From contig CALUYS010000015.1 of NCBI GenBank assembly GCA_944325065.1, positions 1 to 42,153 of the forward strand: DNA of 42,153 nucleotides, in the 5' to 3' direction. This DNA is from Candidatus Gastranaerophilales bacterium. GTDB lineage: Bacteria; Cyanobacteriota; Vampirovibrionia; Gastranaerophilales; Gastranaerophilaceae. Below the pieces are notes generated by a model. It searched no databases. It was not told where the DNA came from and saw only the letters and a program-made list of their open reading frames with translations. How positions within the stretch are numbered: the first letter of the stretch is position 1; every line of letters starts with the position of its first letter. The position numbers and the translations under genes were made by a program. Of the stretch, positions 24,042-33,322 are shown in pieces.

Positions 24042-25554
24042 CATCCCACTTTGCTTTTGCCCCATCCGACAACACATCAGAAAGCATGGTTTTATCAGGT
24101 ACAGCGTTTTTATAAGAATGTGTTGTTCCGTCAACCCCTGTGCCAAAAAGTTTAGGAAAATAAAATAAACCTGAAGCATAATAACCCGTCGTTTGTCGTT
24201 CCTCACCTGTCACAAGCTTTTTCATATAATTTATTGAACCTTTATAATCAGACTTTGTTTTATTATGCCAATCTCTTCCAAAATCACGCATTTCTTCAAA
24301 ATATTCTTTTTGTTCACCTGAAACATAGCCTTGTGGTTGAAATTCCTCTAGCATTTTTGCTGCAAAGTTCGCCCTTGCTTGATATCTCACCATTTTTAAC
24401 ATATCTCTCGGTTCTTCATTTTGTTTGTCTATATACAAAAATTGGTGAATATTATTTTGCAAAATTGATAATCTCAATATTTCAGCATCCAAAACATCTT
24501 CCGTTGGATTTTTATAAACAGTTTTTCGTATTCTCTCCAATCGATTCGATGTGTCACAGTGTTTTGCTCGTTCCATTAAATACATCTTTAAAAAATCTCT
24601 TGTTTGACTCTTTGAACCTGTTTCGTCATACAAATGATGCATATATGAGGCTATTGCCCCACCTTCAAATGCAACCATATTTGTTTTCTTTTCTCCAGGC
24701 ACAAAATGGAAAAAATTACTTGCTCGATATGTAGGATATGCCCATTGCAAGTCCAATACTTTTGGATATTTGCTATTGCCTTTATAAAATATATTACCTA
24801 AGTTCCAATCAGGGTTAAATACGTCTTTATTATCCATATCTTCTAAAATGTTTAAAGTATCCTTTATGTTTTCATGACTCATTCTATTTAAACTATATCC
24901 GTCTTTTCCGGCAGGTTCGCCTTCTGCATAATGAGATATCAAAAAATAATTACCATCTTCTGTTTTCATTAATGCGATGCCTTGTTGAAATTTACTATCA
25001 GGTTCAAATTTTTCTAACATGTCATACTCATGCTTAATGCCACCAGGTCCATCAATTGGGTCACTACATTTTTTATCTTTTGCCTCTTTTATTACATATT
25101 TTGTTTCACCATCAACCTGAACACGATAAGCATCTCCTGACATACCACCACCTAAATACGTAGCACGATAATCATCAGATGTAAAAAAACCGGTACTTAT
25201 TGACTCTTCAAACCTTGTATCAGGATACGAAATACCGTTCTTTTGTGCAACTTTTTTGTCATCACTTGTATCTTTGACTAGCCTTCGTCCTAAATCACTT
25301 CTTCTCATCCACGCAGTTGCATCCTCAAATTTGTCAATGAATTTTGCAAGATGCGAAATAGTTGCTTCACTCACATTTCGCCAAATAACATTTTTTTGAA
25401 CTACAGGACTCCCAAAACTTACAACATCTTTTGTCAAATGTCCCTTTTGCATTTTTGGCAAGCCAAATTTTGTCATCGCAAAATTGTTTTTGACATTCTT
25501 TTCTTTTCGCACTTCGTTTTTGTTTTGGTTCAATCCCACTCTCTCAAGTTTCAT
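23851..25554 (-). CDS. A1: SFG-motif protein with kinase-like (APH-type) core
   Basis: 567 residues, paralogue of A2. The N-terminus has AMTKFGLPKMQ (26-36) and SFGSP (46-50) without a Sec signal. Kinase-like core: GGGMSGDAY (135-143), Lys156 in YVIKEA, Glu176 in HEYDML, catalytic loop PDWNLGN with Asp249 and Asn254, and Asp268 in VLDLQW. All residues needed for ATP and metal binding in kinase-fold enzymes are present. The C-terminal helical domain (about 318-567) is shared with A2 and B1. Its last 63 codons are the same DNA as the end of B1. AGGAG precedes the ATG. It is the first gene of the A1-B1-B2-A2-B3' array and lies 190 bp after a diguanylate cyclase on the same strand. Target unknown; an effector-like role is speculation. 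Confidence 0.72.
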   Translation of the reverse strand: MKLERVGLNQNKNEVRKEKNVKNNFAMTKFGLPKMQKGHLTKDVVSFGSPVVQKNVIWRNVSEATISHLAKFIDKFEDATAWMRRSDLGRRLVKDTSDDKKVAQKNGISYPDTRFEESISTGFFTSDDYRATYLGGGMSGDAYRVQVDGETKYVIKEAKDKKCSDPIDGPGGIKHEYDMLEKFEPDSKFQQGIALMKTEDGNYFLISHYAEGEPAGKDGYSLNRMSHENIKDTLNILEDMDNKDVFNPDWNLGNIFYKGNSKYPKVLDLQWAYPTYRASNFFHFVPGEKKTNMVAFEGGAIASYMHHLYDETGSKSQTRDFLKMYLMERAKHCDTSNRLERIRKTVYKNPTEDVLDAEILRLSILQNNIHQFLYIDKQNEEPRDMLKMVRYQARANFAAKMLEEFQPQGYVSGEQKEYFEEMRDFGRDWHNKTKSDYKGSINYMKKLVTGEERQTTGYYASGLFYFPKLFGTGVDGTTHSYKNAVPDKTMLSDVLSDGAKAKWDDVMEKEEKEVIKGRTFKIPALKETIRTLEGKFVSLKYAVDKNDYSAQSDLKSEISDLTSEVLI

Positions 25555-25625
25555 AACTTTTCTCCTTTCCTATTTTTTCTTCTCTTTATGCTAAAACTAT
25601 ACATAAATATATCGTTTTAATACCA

Positions 25626-25660
25626 TTAATATCAGCAATTAATCTATTTGTTGATATTAA
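25626..25660. repeat. inverted repeat upstream of the A/B array
   Basis: TTAATATCAGCAA (25626-25638) and TTGTTGATATTAA (25648-25660) pair over 13 bp with one G-T mismatch and a 9-base loop. No T run follows. It lies about 70 bp upstream of A1 and could be an operator or a leader hairpin. Confidence 0.45.
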
Positions 25661-25744
25661 AAATCGTAAAAAAATAATTTGCTAGCTTACTTTCGTATCT
25701 TTTACAAATATTTACAGAAAAAAAGAATTGATTATAAAAATAAA

Positions 25745-27178
25745 TTAGTAGGTTTGATACAATATAACTCGGTTACGACCTTGCTCTTTTGCTTGATATA
25801 AAGCTTCATCAGCTTTTTTGTATAAATCTTTTGGGTTTAAAATTGTATGTTCGTTAAATTCACTTACTCCAATACTTATTGTCACTTTAACTTCTTTTTG
25901 TTCACTATAAGCTTGTGAAATGTCTATTTTTTCACTTTCAATTTTTTTTCTTAAACGCTCCGCAACAAACTTTGCTTCTTCAATTGTCGTATAAGGAAGC
26001 AAAATGCAAAATTCTTCTCCACCATATCGTGAAGCTGTATCATATTCCCGCAATTGTGATTCTATTATTGAAGCAACTTTTTTTAACACAATATCACCTG
26101 CAATATGACCATATGTATCGTTTATTTTCTTAAAATAGTCAATATCCGTCATCATACAACATAATTTTTTATTTTTACGCTTAGCTGTTGCAAACTCTTG
26201 ATTTAACCGTATTTCAAACTGTCGACGGTTGTTTAATCCGGTTAATGCATCCATTGTTGCATGTTTTAAAATCTCAGAATACATATTGGCTCTAGCTATT
26301 GTTGTTGATGATTGATTTGTAAGTTGAAGTAAATATGTCATTTCTCTCTCGTTTAACGGATAAATATTTGAAGAAGCAACAATTCCTCCTAAAACTTTGC
26401 TTTCAGATTTTAAAGGAAAAACCGCTATCTTTTTATCATCAGATAAAATATATTCTTCCTCAAATGAAATTTTATTAAGCATTTCTAAAATACTTATATC
26501 ATTGCATGATAAGGGCCATATAAGTTTATATTGTTCTTTTTCATCTTTTAAAAATACATATATAAGGTGATTTACTATAAACCTGTCTATCATCTCACCA
26601 ATAATTGGAATGATATAATTAAGCTCATATTGATTTTCAATAATCTTTGCTATATTTTTCATAGCATCATAAAATTTTATATTTATTTGCATTTGATTAT
26701 TTAAAAGATTATTTAACGTTCCAAATGAAATTTGAGATAAGATAACTTCAAATGTTTTTAGTATGTTATTTTTGAATATATTTATATTTACATTCTCAAG
26801 TTCCAAAAATGCAAATATTTTACCATATTTTTTAAATGGAATATAAATCTTATTATTTTTATTTAAATTTTGAATTTTGGAAAATTCGCAAACATTATCA
26901 TCTATTATTATATATTTTTCTTTTTTATCAAATTCATCTATTTTTTGACTAAAAGAATTAAACATTTTTTGAGTGTTCTCATCCAACATAACCCAATTTT
27001 TTTCAATATCTTTATAAAGACTATTTTGAAAAGATTCCATTGTATATATTTTAAAATTAGTTGTATTCAGATATTTATTAAAAATAATCCTTAAATTTTC
27101 AATAACTTTATTAAAATCATAAGAGGTATTTAAAATATTTGTTACATCATAAATAAAATTTAAATTAATATTCTCCAT
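25745..27178 (-). CDS. diguanylate cyclase with GAF-like sensory region
   Basis: Makes cyclic di-GMP. The first ~300 residues look like two GAF-type sensor modules (about 1-150 and 165-300) without membrane helices, so a cytosolic signal is likely. The catalytic domain has MDALTGLNNRRQFE (309-322), TDIDYFKKIND (344-354), RYGGEEF (384-390, canonical GGEEF at 386-390) and the inhibitory RxxD as REYD (377-380). TISIGVSE and the YQAKEQGRNRV end are standard. AAAGGA precedes the ATG. It follows a TPR gene by 28 bases, so methyltransferase, TPR protein and cyclase probably form an operon. It is the intact counterpart to the GDEEF protein at 11328. Confidence 0.92.
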   Translation of the reverse strand: MENINLNFIYDVTNILNTSYDFNKVIENLRIIFNKYLNTTNFKIYTMESFQNSLYKDIEKNWVMLDENTQKMFNSFSQKIDEFDKKEKYIIIDDNVCEFSKIQNLNKNNKIYIPFKKYGKIFAFLELENVNINIFKNNILKTFEVILSQISFGTLNNLLNNQMQINIKFYDAMKNIAKIIENQYELNYIIPIIGEMIDRFIVNHLIYVFLKDEKEQYKLIWPLSCNDISILEMLNKISFEEEYILSDDKKIAVFPLKSESKVLGGIVASSNIYPLNEREMTYLLQLTNQSSTTIARANMYSEILKHATMDALTGLNNRRQFEIRLNQEFATAKRKNKKLCCMMTDIDYFKKINDTYGHIAGDIVLKKVASIIESQLREYDTASRYGGEEFCILLPYTTIEEAKFVAERLRKKIESEKIDISQAYSEQKEVKVTISIGVSEFNEHTILNPKDLYKKADEALYQAKEQGRNRVILYQTY

Positions 27179-27206
27179 AAACTAAGTCCTTTTTATTTGC
27201 CAAATA

Positions 27207-28235
27207 TTAAAAGAAAAGCTCCTTTCCTTCACAAACTTCCATATTATTGTTCATAGCTTCATCAAACTCATCTGAAACAACAACCTTACCATCAATATAA
27301 GTTAAATTTCCTTCTTTTGATTCATCCGATAAATGTTCAACAAGATAATTATAATCGCCGGAAACAGCAAGTCTCTGACTTACTTCATTTAGTATATCAA
27401 AAATATACCGACTTGTCTTTGCATCACCATTTACATCCATAATTAAAACAGCTTTTTCTAGTTCATTATAAGATTCTTTAAATCGTTTCATCTTCTTTAG
27501 CATTATCGCTAGGTTATAATGTGCTTCATAATCAAGAGGTTTTAATTCAATCGCTTTACAATAATTTTGTCCGGCATCTTTATAATTACCAAGAAGATGA
27601 TTTACAATAGCAAGATTAAAAAATGTATTATAATCGGATTTTAAAAACTTTAAAGCATTTTCATACATCTCTTTTGATTTCATCAAATTTTCATTTCGTA
27701 TATAATTGTTATCACTTAATAATGATAAAGCTCTATAACTTAATCCCATATTATAAAAAGCCAATCCTTTATTTTTTAATGTTGATGTTTTATTGTTATA
27801 TATAAATGGAATTTTTATTATTGTAACTTTAGCCTCTGTTGCTTTTTTATATTGAATTATTGCTTCTTCATAGTTTTTCATCTGATTCGCAAGAATAAGT
27901 GCATAATTTATCCTACATAACAAAAATTCAGGCTTATATTTTAATGCTAAAAGATAAGCATCAGAAGCTTGAAAATAATCTTCATAAGCAACATAAATAT
28001 TTCCTAAATTATTTGCCGCCAAAAAATGTCCTGGGTATTTTTGAAGTCCAAGTTTATAAAAATTTATTGCACTTACTAAATCTTTTTTCTTATATGCTTT
28101 ATCACCTAAATATACATAATAATATCCCTTTGCTTTTTCAATTTGTTTTGTAAAAAAACCAAAATAAAAAAAACCACCGAACAATAAAATAAAAATAATG
28201 ATTATTGAAAATAATTTTTTTATAAATTTTTTCAT
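27207..28235 (-). CDS. TPR-repeat protein with N-terminal membrane anchor
   Basis: 342 residues. A hydrophobic segment at about 7-28 follows a Lys-rich start (MKKFIKKLFS) and is probably an uncleaved anchor that leaves the rest outside the cytoplasm. Several tetratricopeptide units follow: GDKAYKKKDLVSAINFYKLGL, AANNLGNIYVAYEDYFQASDAYLLAL, and NHLLGNYKDAGQNYCKAIELKP later. They form a protein-binding superhelix. The last ~80 residues are acidic and non-repeating. There is no strong ribosome binding site; the start lies five bases after the methyltransferase stop, so coupling is likely. Partner unknown; scaffolding of an envelope complex is the usual role of such proteins. Confidence 0.78.
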   Translation of the reverse strand: MKKFIKKLFSIIIIFILLFGGFFYFGFFTKQIEKAKGYYYVYLGDKAYKKKDLVSAINFYKLGLQKYPGHFLAANNLGNIYVAYEDYFQASDAYLLALKYKPEFLLCRINYALILANQMKNYEEAIIQYKKATEAKVTIIKIPFIYNNKTSTLKNKGLAFYNMGLSYRALSLLSDNNYIRNENLMKSKEMYENALKFLKSDYNTFFNLAIVNHLLGNYKDAGQNYCKAIELKPLDYEAHYNLAIMLKKMKRFKESYNELEKAVLIMDVNGDAKTSRYIFDILNEVSQRLAVSGDYNYLVEHLSDESKEGNLTYIDGKVVVSDEFDEAMNNNMEVCEGKELFF

Positions 28236-28240
28236 AAATA

Positions 28241-29116
28241 CTATAATACCATATTTGACTTTGATACGCTAATTATTATTGTATCATTTTTGTTAATAGT
28301 TTTTAAAAAACTTTTGTATAAAAGATTTAATATCTTAAAATCAAATTTTGCCCAAACATTATGTCCACCTGGTTTATTTTTTATAAGCCAATATAAATGA
28401 TTCATAAGACTATATCTTTGAACATTTTTCATATAATTTATTTTTAAATTTAAGGATAAAAAAAGCATTTTCAAAGTTTTTTGATTATACATATATAAAT
28501 GACAACTCCAATGGGTAAAATTGGCAAATGCTTTATTTTTATATAAAGAAAGCAAGGCATCATCGGAATTGGGTATTTCAATTATCAATTCTCCATTTTT
28601 CTTTAATTTTTTTATCAATTGAAGAAGTTCAACCTTTGGATTTTTCAAATGTTCTAAAACATGAAACAAGGTTATAAAATCAAACTTACATTTATATTCA
28701 TTTATATTATTTTTAACATTTAAATTATTTTTTTCAAAATAAGTTTTTAAATTTTGTTGTTTTTCAACACCACAAGCATTATTTGTGACATTTTTTGCTA
28801 ATTTAATAAAACCACCAATACCACAACCAAAATCACAAACGGATTTATTTTTTATTTTATTTTTTAAAAATTCAAATCGTCTAGAATCATCTATAAAACT
28901 TTTTTTTTCCCAAGCTTCAAAATCATCTTTTAAAGCTTTATTTTGATGCATATTACCATTTTCATAAAAATTGTTATTGATATGTTCAAAAGAAGATAAA
29001 AACGATAAGCCACATTTTTTACATTTTAAAACAGAAATGTTATCATTATCCCGAAGTTTATAAGAAGTAATTATAACATCTTCACAATTGCACAGTTTAC
29101 ACTTATTCTTTTTCAC
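28241..29116 (-). CDS. class I SAM-dependent methyltransferase with N-terminal zinc motif
   Basis: 291 residues. The N-terminus has two CxxC pairs (CKLC at 6-9, CKKC at 32-35), a zinc-binding motif found in sugar C-methyltransferase-like and related proteins. The SAM-binding motif is VCDFGCGIGGFIKLAK near 92-107, followed by acidic motif and FDFITLFHVLEHLKNPK near 145-161, typical of the methyltransferase-23 group. GELIIEIPN and HWSCHLYMYN fit enzymes acting on sugar or lipid-linked substrates. Start is GTG with AAAGG nine bases upstream. The adjacent TPR gene follows after five bases. Substrate unknown; a glycan or nucleotide-sugar is my inference. Confidence 0.8.
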   Translation of the reverse strand: MKKNKCKLCNCEDVIITSYKLRDNDNISVLKCKKCGLSFLSSFEHINNNFYENGNMHQNKALKDDFEAWEKKSFIDDSRRFEFLKNKIKNKSVCDFGCGIGGFIKLAKNVTNNACGVEKQQNLKTYFEKNNLNVKNNINEYKCKFDFITLFHVLEHLKNPKVELLQLIKKLKKNGELIIEIPNSDDALLSLYKNKAFANFTHWSCHLYMYNQKTLKMLFLSLNLKINYMKNVQRYSLMNHLYWLIKNKPGGHNVWAKFDFKILNLLYKSFLKTINKNDTIIISVSKSNMVL

Positions 29117-29146
29117 AATTAAAAACCTTTTATACTCTTATAATAT

Positions 29147-29172
29147 TAAAAAACAAGAGTCAAAAACTCTTG
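29147..29172 (-). terminator. terminator of the tRNA(CAT) gene
   Basis: On minus CAAGAGT (29172-29166) and ACTCTTG (29160-29154) form a perfect 7-bp stem with a TTTTG loop, followed by six T. It lies 34 bases after the tRNA. Confidence 0.9.
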
Positions 29173-29205
29173 CAATAAATTTTTTATAATGTTCATCATA
29201 TAAAA

Positions 29206-29277
29206 TGGGCCCGGCAGGATTCGAACCTGCGACCAAAGGATTATGAGTCCTCTGCGCTACCGCTGCGCCACAAGCCC
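29206..29277 (-). tRNA. tRNA with anticodon CAT (elongator Met, or Ile2)
   Basis: A full cloverleaf of 72 bases: acceptor GGGCTTG/CGGGCCC (two G-U pairs), D arm GCGC/GCGC, anticodon stem GAGGA/TCCTT with loop CTCATAA, and T arm GCAGG-TTCGAAT-CCTGC, discriminator A. It lacks the initiator features (C1-A72 mismatch, three G-C pairs in the anticodon stem). The CAT anticodon may be read as Met or, if modified to lysidine, as Ile(AUA). CCA is not encoded (TTTTA follows), so it must be added by enzyme. Confidence 0.93.
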
Positions 29278-29290
29278 ATATAATATACAT

Positions 29291-29319
29291 AACATATCAT
29301 TCACAAACATCTATGTCAA
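29291..29319 (-). promoter_or_regulatory. promoter of the tRNA(CAT) gene
   Basis: On minus TTGACA (29319-29314) and TATGTT (29296-29291) are 17 bases apart; the start would be about seven bases before the mature tRNA. Confidence 0.7.
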
Positions 29320-29327
29320 GTATTTTT

Positions 29328-32114
29328 CTATTTTATTTTTTTTAATGAAGATATAAAATTATTATGTTCAACATCTCCATCCACTTTTGTTAAAAATATT
29401 TGACAATCTTTTTCTTCTGCTTCAATTTCAGGTATATGTTTTAACTCTGCAGCATAATAATGTGCATCATTTCTTGAACTTATGGGAATTTTATTAGCTA
29501 TATTATTTAATGATATATTTCTCATAAACCCTGCAAATCCTTTATTTTTGTTGCTAAATTTAGTATAAATTCTTAAAATAGTATCACTATTTTCTATGTT
29601 ATAACATCCAACAATATAACTTGCAAGCTGGGGTGCTTTTGATTTTATTTTTAATAAATCAACAGAATTATTTTTTATATAAAGTTCTCCTTCTATTTTA
29701 TCAAAATTACCCTCAGGAATATTTACAAGATCTGAAAGAGTAGATGGGCTAATCATAACCAAAGGATTTCTAAATAAAGCTGCCAGTTTCATAACATACT
29801 CAACTAAACCTATTTTTTGTATTTGCCCATTTTTAACTAAAAATTTTATTGAACCATTTAATTTTAAAGATTCATCTGTATTTAATTCAATTAAACCACT
29901 TGCTTTACCTGCAATTTCCCGACTTAAATTTAATAAAGAACTTGACATAATATCTGAATTTACATCCTTTATTCCAAGACGCAAATTATATTTGTGATTC
30001 TTTAAATCACAAAATACTTTTAAAGTTGAAATTCCCTCGGCTATATCAAACTTATTTGATTTTAACTCTAATATATTATCCTTATTTAAGGTTAAATCAG
30101 CAGCCAAATTACCAAAATTTATGTCTTTATACTTCCCTTTATCAAGTCTTAATATACACTTTTCAATAATTAGATTATTAACATCAAAAACCTGAACATC
30201 CTCATTTTCATTTTCGTTCTCAATATCCATTTTATCGAAAGTTAAACTTTTATTTTGAACAACATTACTTGTATTTTGACTATTAAATGATTTTAAAAGT
30301 CTATCTATATCAATATTATCAACTTTAAAATCAACATTTTTTACAACGATTGGATATTTAATTGCATTTATAATATTACCTTTAAAATGATATTTAGAAC
30401 GTTTATAACTGCCATTTGCATTGATATTAATTAAAGAATTATTTGTTGTCAATTTTATATCTTTAATAAATAAACGTTCTTTAGGAATTCTTATTTCATT
30501 TGCTTCCATTTTTCCCTTAATGATTGGATAAATAGAATCATTTACAAAACCTAAATTACCTGAAAATTTGCCACCTTTAAATACTTTTTGTCCTATAAAT
30601 ACATTCAAAAATTCACTTGGTAAAGGATTTGGTACATCAAAACTAAAATCCATAATTTGTGGTATGGGATTTGAGCAATTTATATTACCTTTTAAAACCA
30701 TTACAGGTCTAGCTTTTACACCTTTTTTTAATACAGATGCTATATAATAATTTATATCTTTAATACTTAATATATTATTCTGAAATGACATTTCAGTTTT
30801 TAATGCCCTATCATAACCTTTTGGTGAAAAAGAAGCACCTTCAATCAAAATGTCATCACCTTTTGCCACTTTGGCAGCCATCGTAATATCAACTTTATTG
30901 TCTTGTGCTTTTACAACAATTATGCCTGGTGCAATACCTACCATTTCCATTTTTGCATTTATCATTTTTGATAAATAGTTTTTTGTAAAATCATTTGTAA
31001 TTTTTGTACTTATATTTAAATTTGTTTTACAGGTTTTTAAATAATCCTTTATTTCTCCGTTTAGACTCACGCTATTTGCCTTTTTTGCTCCATAGTAGCC
31101 CAAAAAGTCCTTCAAAGTTATATCTTTTGAAGATACAAAAATTTTCCCTTTTGCAACAGTCACAGGCAAATTATTAAGCGGTATAATTTTTAAAAATCCT
31201 TTATTTAAATCAATAATGCCTTTTATATTATCTTTTGTCAAATCTATATTAAAATCAAAATTACCACTAATATCTTTAAAACAAGAAAGCATTTCATTCC
31301 CATTATTTATCAAAATATTTGAATTAATAATATCAACAATATCACTTAATCTAAAACCTTTTGACATTAAGTTAACATTAATTCCATCTTTCTTTGAAGC
31401 TTTCGCATTTATATGTATTTTAGATTTATTAATATTTAAAATACAATCGTCAATATAAATATGTTTATTTTTTAATAAAACCTTATTTTTGTCATTTATA
31501 GCAAAATTAACATTTTTACCATTTTTACTCAATAATGTATTAATATCAAAATGCAAATGCCTTCCATTTTTTTTAGTATTATCAATAAAAAAGTCATTAA
31601 CTTTTAATGATAAATTATAGCCTGATTCTATTTCATACAAAATAAGACTTTTTTTTAAGGTAAGTATTGCATCATAAAAATCAATATCAAATGACTTTTG
31701 TTTTGTTTTTTTTTCTTTTTCTTCTTTTGGCAATAAATCTATAAGCTTATTAACATCCACATAAATATAGCCAAGTTCAAATCGATTAAGAATTATTCTA
31801 TTTCTTAATAAATCTTTTAAAGAAAATTGTGTATTAAAATTTTCAATTGTTAGTATGTTTTTACTATTTTTTGAAATTATAAAATTATCAATTTGAAAGG
31901 CTATTTTAGGTGACAATTCTGTTTTTAATTTAGGTTTTTCAATTTCAATTTCACATTTTAGATATTTTTCCGCAATATTTTCAACATAATTTATAATCTT
32001 AGAATTAGAAACACAAGCTGGTAAAATCTTTATATAAAAAATAAAAAATAATAGAGATAATAATAAAATAAGTAAAAAAATAGAAACAATAATTTTATTT
32101 TTATTCTTCTTCAT
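29328..32114 (-). CDS. AsmA-like envelope protein
   Basis: 928 residues, one N-terminal membrane helix at about 8-28 after a Lys-rich start, and the rest outside the inner membrane. The body is long, beta-rich and repetitive (for example ENFNTQFSLKDLLRNRIILNRFELGYIYVDVNKL near 85-120, typical of the AsmA N-terminal region). The C-terminal part has LNGSIKFLVKNGQIQKIGL, the usual AsmA C-terminal pattern. AsmA-family proteins, including TamB and YhdP, are thought to form hydrophobic grooves that carry phospholipids to the outer membrane. This one therefore supports a diderm cell. GAGGAAA precedes the ATG. It is divergent from the WG-repeat gene. Which AsmA subgroup it belongs to is not decided. 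Confidence 0.8.
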   Translation of the reverse strand: MKKNKNKIIVSIFLLILLLSLLFFIFYIKILPACVSNSKIINYVENIAEKYLKCEIEIEKPKLKTELSPKIAFQIDNFIISKNSKNILTIENFNTQFSLKDLLRNRIILNRFELGYIYVDVNKLIDLLPKEEKEKKTKQKSFDIDFYDAILTLKKSLILYEIESGYNLSLKVNDFFIDNTKKNGRHLHFDINTLLSKNGKNVNFAINDKNKVLLKNKHIYIDDCILNINKSKIHINAKASKKDGINVNLMSKGFRLSDIVDIINSNILINNGNEMLSCFKDISGNFDFNIDLTKDNIKGIIDLNKGFLKIIPLNNLPVTVAKGKIFVSSKDITLKDFLGYYGAKKANSVSLNGEIKDYLKTCKTNLNISTKITNDFTKNYLSKMINAKMEMVGIAPGIIVVKAQDNKVDITMAAKVAKGDDILIEGASFSPKGYDRALKTEMSFQNNILSIKDINYYIASVLKKGVKARPVMVLKGNINCSNPIPQIMDFSFDVPNPLPSEFLNVFIGQKVFKGGKFSGNLGFVNDSIYPIIKGKMEANEIRIPKERLFIKDIKLTTNNSLININANGSYKRSKYHFKGNIINAIKYPIVVKNVDFKVDNIDIDRLLKSFNSQNTSNVVQNKSLTFDKMDIENENENEDVQVFDVNNLIIEKCILRLDKGKYKDINFGNLAADLTLNKDNILELKSNKFDIAEGISTLKVFCDLKNHKYNLRLGIKDVNSDIMSSSLLNLSREIAGKASGLIELNTDESLKLNGSIKFLVKNGQIQKIGLVEYVMKLAALFRNPLVMISPSTLSDLVNIPEGNFDKIEGELYIKNNSVDLLKIKSKAPQLASYIVGCYNIENSDTILRIYTKFSNKNKGFAGFMRNISLNNIANKIPISSRNDAHYYAAELKHIPEIEAEEKDCQIFLTKVDGDVEHNNFISSLKKIK

Positions 32115-32188
32115 TTAATTTCCTCAAAAATATTTTCTCCCACACAAAAAAATTATATCATAATAAAAATTTATGTTATTATAAAATT

Positions 32189-33094
32189 ATGAAAAAGTTT
32201 TTATTATTTATAAGTTTAATATTATTTTTTCAAAATATTGTTTTTGCAGATGTTGAAAAAGGTTCAATAACAAAATCAAGTGAAGTAAAAATATTTACCG
32301 AAGATAATAAAGTTTTTGGAATAAAAAGGCAAAACAGTGATGAAATTATAATTAAGCCTCAATACAAAAAAATTATAAGACTTGGTCAGTCATCTTTTAT
32401 TGTACAGAAAAAAAGTAAATTTGGGCTTGTTGATTTAAATGGTAATATTCTTGTACCAATTGAATATACACATGTCGATAGATTACTTGGAAAATATTTA
32501 AAAATAGGTAAAAATAGTACCTATGCTTTATATGATGAAAAAGGGAAACAAATTCTAGAAAGAAAATATTCCTCAATAGATCTTCTTTTTGGCGGTATGC
32601 TTTTAACCTGTCAAGATTATAAATATGGTGTTGTTGATTATAATGGCAAAACAATTCTTGAAAATAAATTTGATGATATTTATATGCCACAACCTAATGT
32701 TATGAGAATAAAATATAATGGTATATGGTATGAAATAGAGCAGGTAAGTAAAGAAACGCTATCATTGCCTGAAAATGTTAAAGATGTTATGCAAGATGAA
32801 AGTTTTATCATTTCAACACTTATCCAAAACCCTACAACAATGACAGGTTATTCGCTTGTTTCCTTCACTGACTATTTATTAAAAATATTCTCATCAATTT
32901 CACCATCTCATGAAAAAACAATTGACGAACTTATGTTATCTCAAGGTGCCGATACAATGTCTATATTTGTAAAACTTTTATGGTTGCCTAAATATCCTTT
33001 TGTTTATTTAAAAAATTATTATAAAAACATTATGTCACCAAATAATGGTCCATTATCTGAAATTAAATATGATTTAAAACGTCAAATAAAATAA
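32189..33094 (+). CDS. secreted WG-repeat protein
   Basis: 301 residues with a classic signal peptide (MKKFLLFISLILFFQNIVFA, cleavage after Ala20). At least three WG-type beta units follow: SKFGLVDLNGNILVPIEY near 75-92, STYALYDEKGKQILERKY, and YKYGVVDYNGKTILENKF. Each has the aromatic-G-(L/V)-(V/Y)-D-x-x-G-K/N-x-I pattern of KWG/WG repeats, thought to form beta-propeller-like or solenoid surfaces. The last ~110 residues are non-repeating. No ribosome binding site is visible; AT-rich promoter-like DNA (TATTATAAA) runs up to the ATG, so a very short leader is possible. It is divergent from the AsmA-like gene with 74 bases between. Periplasmic or surface role; ligand unknown. Confidence 0.8.
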   Translation: MKKFLLFISLILFFQNIVFADVEKGSITKSSEVKIFTEDNKVFGIKRQNSDEIIIKPQYKKIIRLGQSSFIVQKKSKFGLVDLNGNILVPIEYTHVDRLLGKYLKIGKNSTYALYDEKGKQILERKYSSIDLLFGGMLLTCQDYKYGVVDYNGKTILENKFDDIYMPQPNVMRIKYNGIWYEIEQVSKETLSLPENVKDVMQDESFIISTLIQNPTTMTGYSLVSFTDYLLKIFSSISPSHEKTIDELMLSQGADTMSIFVKLLWLPKYPFVYLKNYYKNIMSPNNGPLSEIKYDLKRQIK

Positions 33095-33136
33095 TTTTAA
33101 ATTTATTATAGTCTGACTGTTAATTGTATAATAAAT

Positions 33137-33322
33137 CACGTTTGTAGCTTTTTCTGAAATGCTCTATGTTGAGTACTTTTTACTTGCTTCCTTTAGTTTA
33201 ATAATTAAATTTAAATTTGGAATTTTTAACGAGTTTTTAACGATAAATTTTACGATTTTCCCATCTGCTTTATTTACGATTACAGACTTTTCCCAATTTA
33301 AGTAAATTATAATCGATGTCAT
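33137..33322 (-). CDS. small basic protein of 61 residues, unknown
   Basis: ATG at 33322-33320 with AAAGGA about six bases upstream. The ORF runs 61 codons to a TGA and encodes a Lys/Ile-rich protein (starts MTSIIIYLNWEKS, ends QKKLQT). No signal, membrane helix or known motif. It lies 158 bases downstream of the split nuclease-like gene on the same strand and otherwise fills a 386-base gap. The composition does not strongly separate it from chance AT-rich ORFs; the ribosome binding site is the main support. Confidence 0.35.
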
